NCBI GenBank assembly: GCA_017555685.1
Contig: JAFZFW010000023.1
Span: 1 to 5,147, forward strand
Length of the DNA stretch: 5,147 nucleotides
Direction of reading: 5' to 3'
Source: Methanocorpusculum sp.
GTDB taxonomy: Archaea > Halobacteriota > Methanomicrobia > Methanomicrobiales > Methanocorpusculaceae
The position numbers and the translations under genes are program-made. The notes under the pieces are model-generated. The model was not told the origin of the DNA. It did no database searches and saw nothing but the letters and a program-made list of their open reading frames with translations. Every line of letters begins with the position of its first letter. Position 1 is the stretch's first letter. Shown here in pieces: positions 4,799 through 5,147 of the stretch.

Positions 4799-5147
4799 GA
4801 TTTGATGTTGAGGAATTCAAGGAACGCCGGAAAACCGATTTTGAAGGTGCCTGGCATGCGGGACCGTCTGTAATCACCCCGCCTGTATCGTCTGCAGTAT
4901 ACCCGCGCTACACCTATAAGCGTGCAAAGGTCCACCCGATTTATGATACCATTGCACGCCTGCGCGCTGCATACATGAGCATGGGATTCGACGAGGCAAT
5001 GGTGCCTGTCTTTATCGATGAGTCCGATGTCTACCGCCAGTTCGGTCCGGAAGCAGCTGCAGTCTTAGACCGTGTGTACTATGTCGGCGGTCTGCCGAGA
5101 CCAAATGTTGGTATCTCCAACGAGCGTCTTGCAAAGATTGCAGAAAT
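4795..5147 (+). CDS. O-phosphoserine--tRNA(Cys) ligase (SepRS), N-terminal part
   Basis: SepRS is a class II aminoacyl-tRNA synthetase that charges tRNA(Cys) with O-phosphoserine; SepCysS then converts it to Cys-tRNA(Cys). It is found in methanogens and relatives that lack or supplement a standard CysRS. The 117 visible residues include [15 protein letters not shown] (6-20), [21 protein letters not shown] (45-65, close to the family's HPxxDTIxxLRxAYxxMGF), [16 protein letters not shown] (78-93) and [11 protein letters not shown] (98-108). These agree closely with M. maripaludis SepRS from memory. The family is about 530-540 residues, so some four fifths lie beyond the window, including the motif 2 and 3 active site and the anticodon-binding domain. 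The start overlaps the taw1 stop by four bases and has a good ribosome site, so it is the third gene of the operon. Confidence 0.96.
   Translation, partial: MRFDVEEFKERRKTDFEGAWHAGPSVITPPVSSAVYPRYTYKRAKVHPIYDTIARLRAAYMSMGFDEAMVPVFIDESDVYRQFGPEAAAVLDRVYYVGGLPRPNVGISNERLAKIAE

Noticed and set aside
4429..4935. Minus-strand open frame of 168 codons across the taw1-sepS junction
   Set aside because: Overlaps two strongly supported genes on the opposite strand and resembles no known family.
1..5147. CRISPR arrays, tRNA or rRNA genes, transposase genes
   Set aside because: No regularly spaced direct repeats, no cloverleaf with a T-loop motif and no transposase-like frame were seen on either strand.

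Overview
This window comes from a methanogenic euryarchaeon, probably a member of the Methanomicrobiales; a Methanocorpusculum-like genome is my best guess. The case rests on a formylmethanofuran dehydrogenase protein, an archaeal 4-demethylwyosine synthase (Taw1) and an O-phosphoseryl-tRNA(Cys) synthetase (SepRS), a combination known from methanogens and close relatives. Base composition looks near 50% GC. The genus is inferred, not proven.

Layout. (1) Positions 1-564 are an accessory-looking, gene-poor stretch. It holds a GC-rich, strongly foldable element bounded by a perfect 10-bp inverted repeat (51-226), a short remnant resembling the C-terminus of a large DNA methyltransferase (299-439, + strand), and a T-rich tract after its stop. 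(2) On the minus strand lie a fused FwdD-FwdB formylmethanofuran dehydrogenase subunit (1637-3358) and, 31 bp downstream, a zinc-dependent alcohol dehydrogenase (565-1605). (3) An 83-bp divergent intergenic region (3359-3441) has an AT-rich box readable as a TATA element on both strands. (4) On the plus strand runs a tightly packed operon: mobB (3442-3873), taw1 (3866-4798) and sepS (4795 to the window end, truncated), with 8-bp and 4-bp overlaps.

How the genes fit together. FwdB-type proteins carry a tungsten- or molybdenum-bis(pterin guanine dinucleotide) cofactor and catalyse the first step of CO2 reduction to methane. MobB belongs to the pathway that attaches the guanine nucleotide to that cofactor, so the divergent pair joins a cofactor protein with its likely cofactor supply. 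Taw1 builds the tricyclic base at position 37 of tRNA(Phe) from m1G37, and SepRS charges tRNA(Cys) with phosphoserine as the first step of indirect cysteine coding. The alcohol dehydrogenase has no clear link to the rest; its substrate cannot be read from the sequence.

I see no clear undescribed defence or mobile system. The points most worth a second look are the D-before-B fusion of formylmethanofuran dehydrogenase, the folded repeat-like element beside a decayed methyltransferase tail, and the shared divergent promoter.
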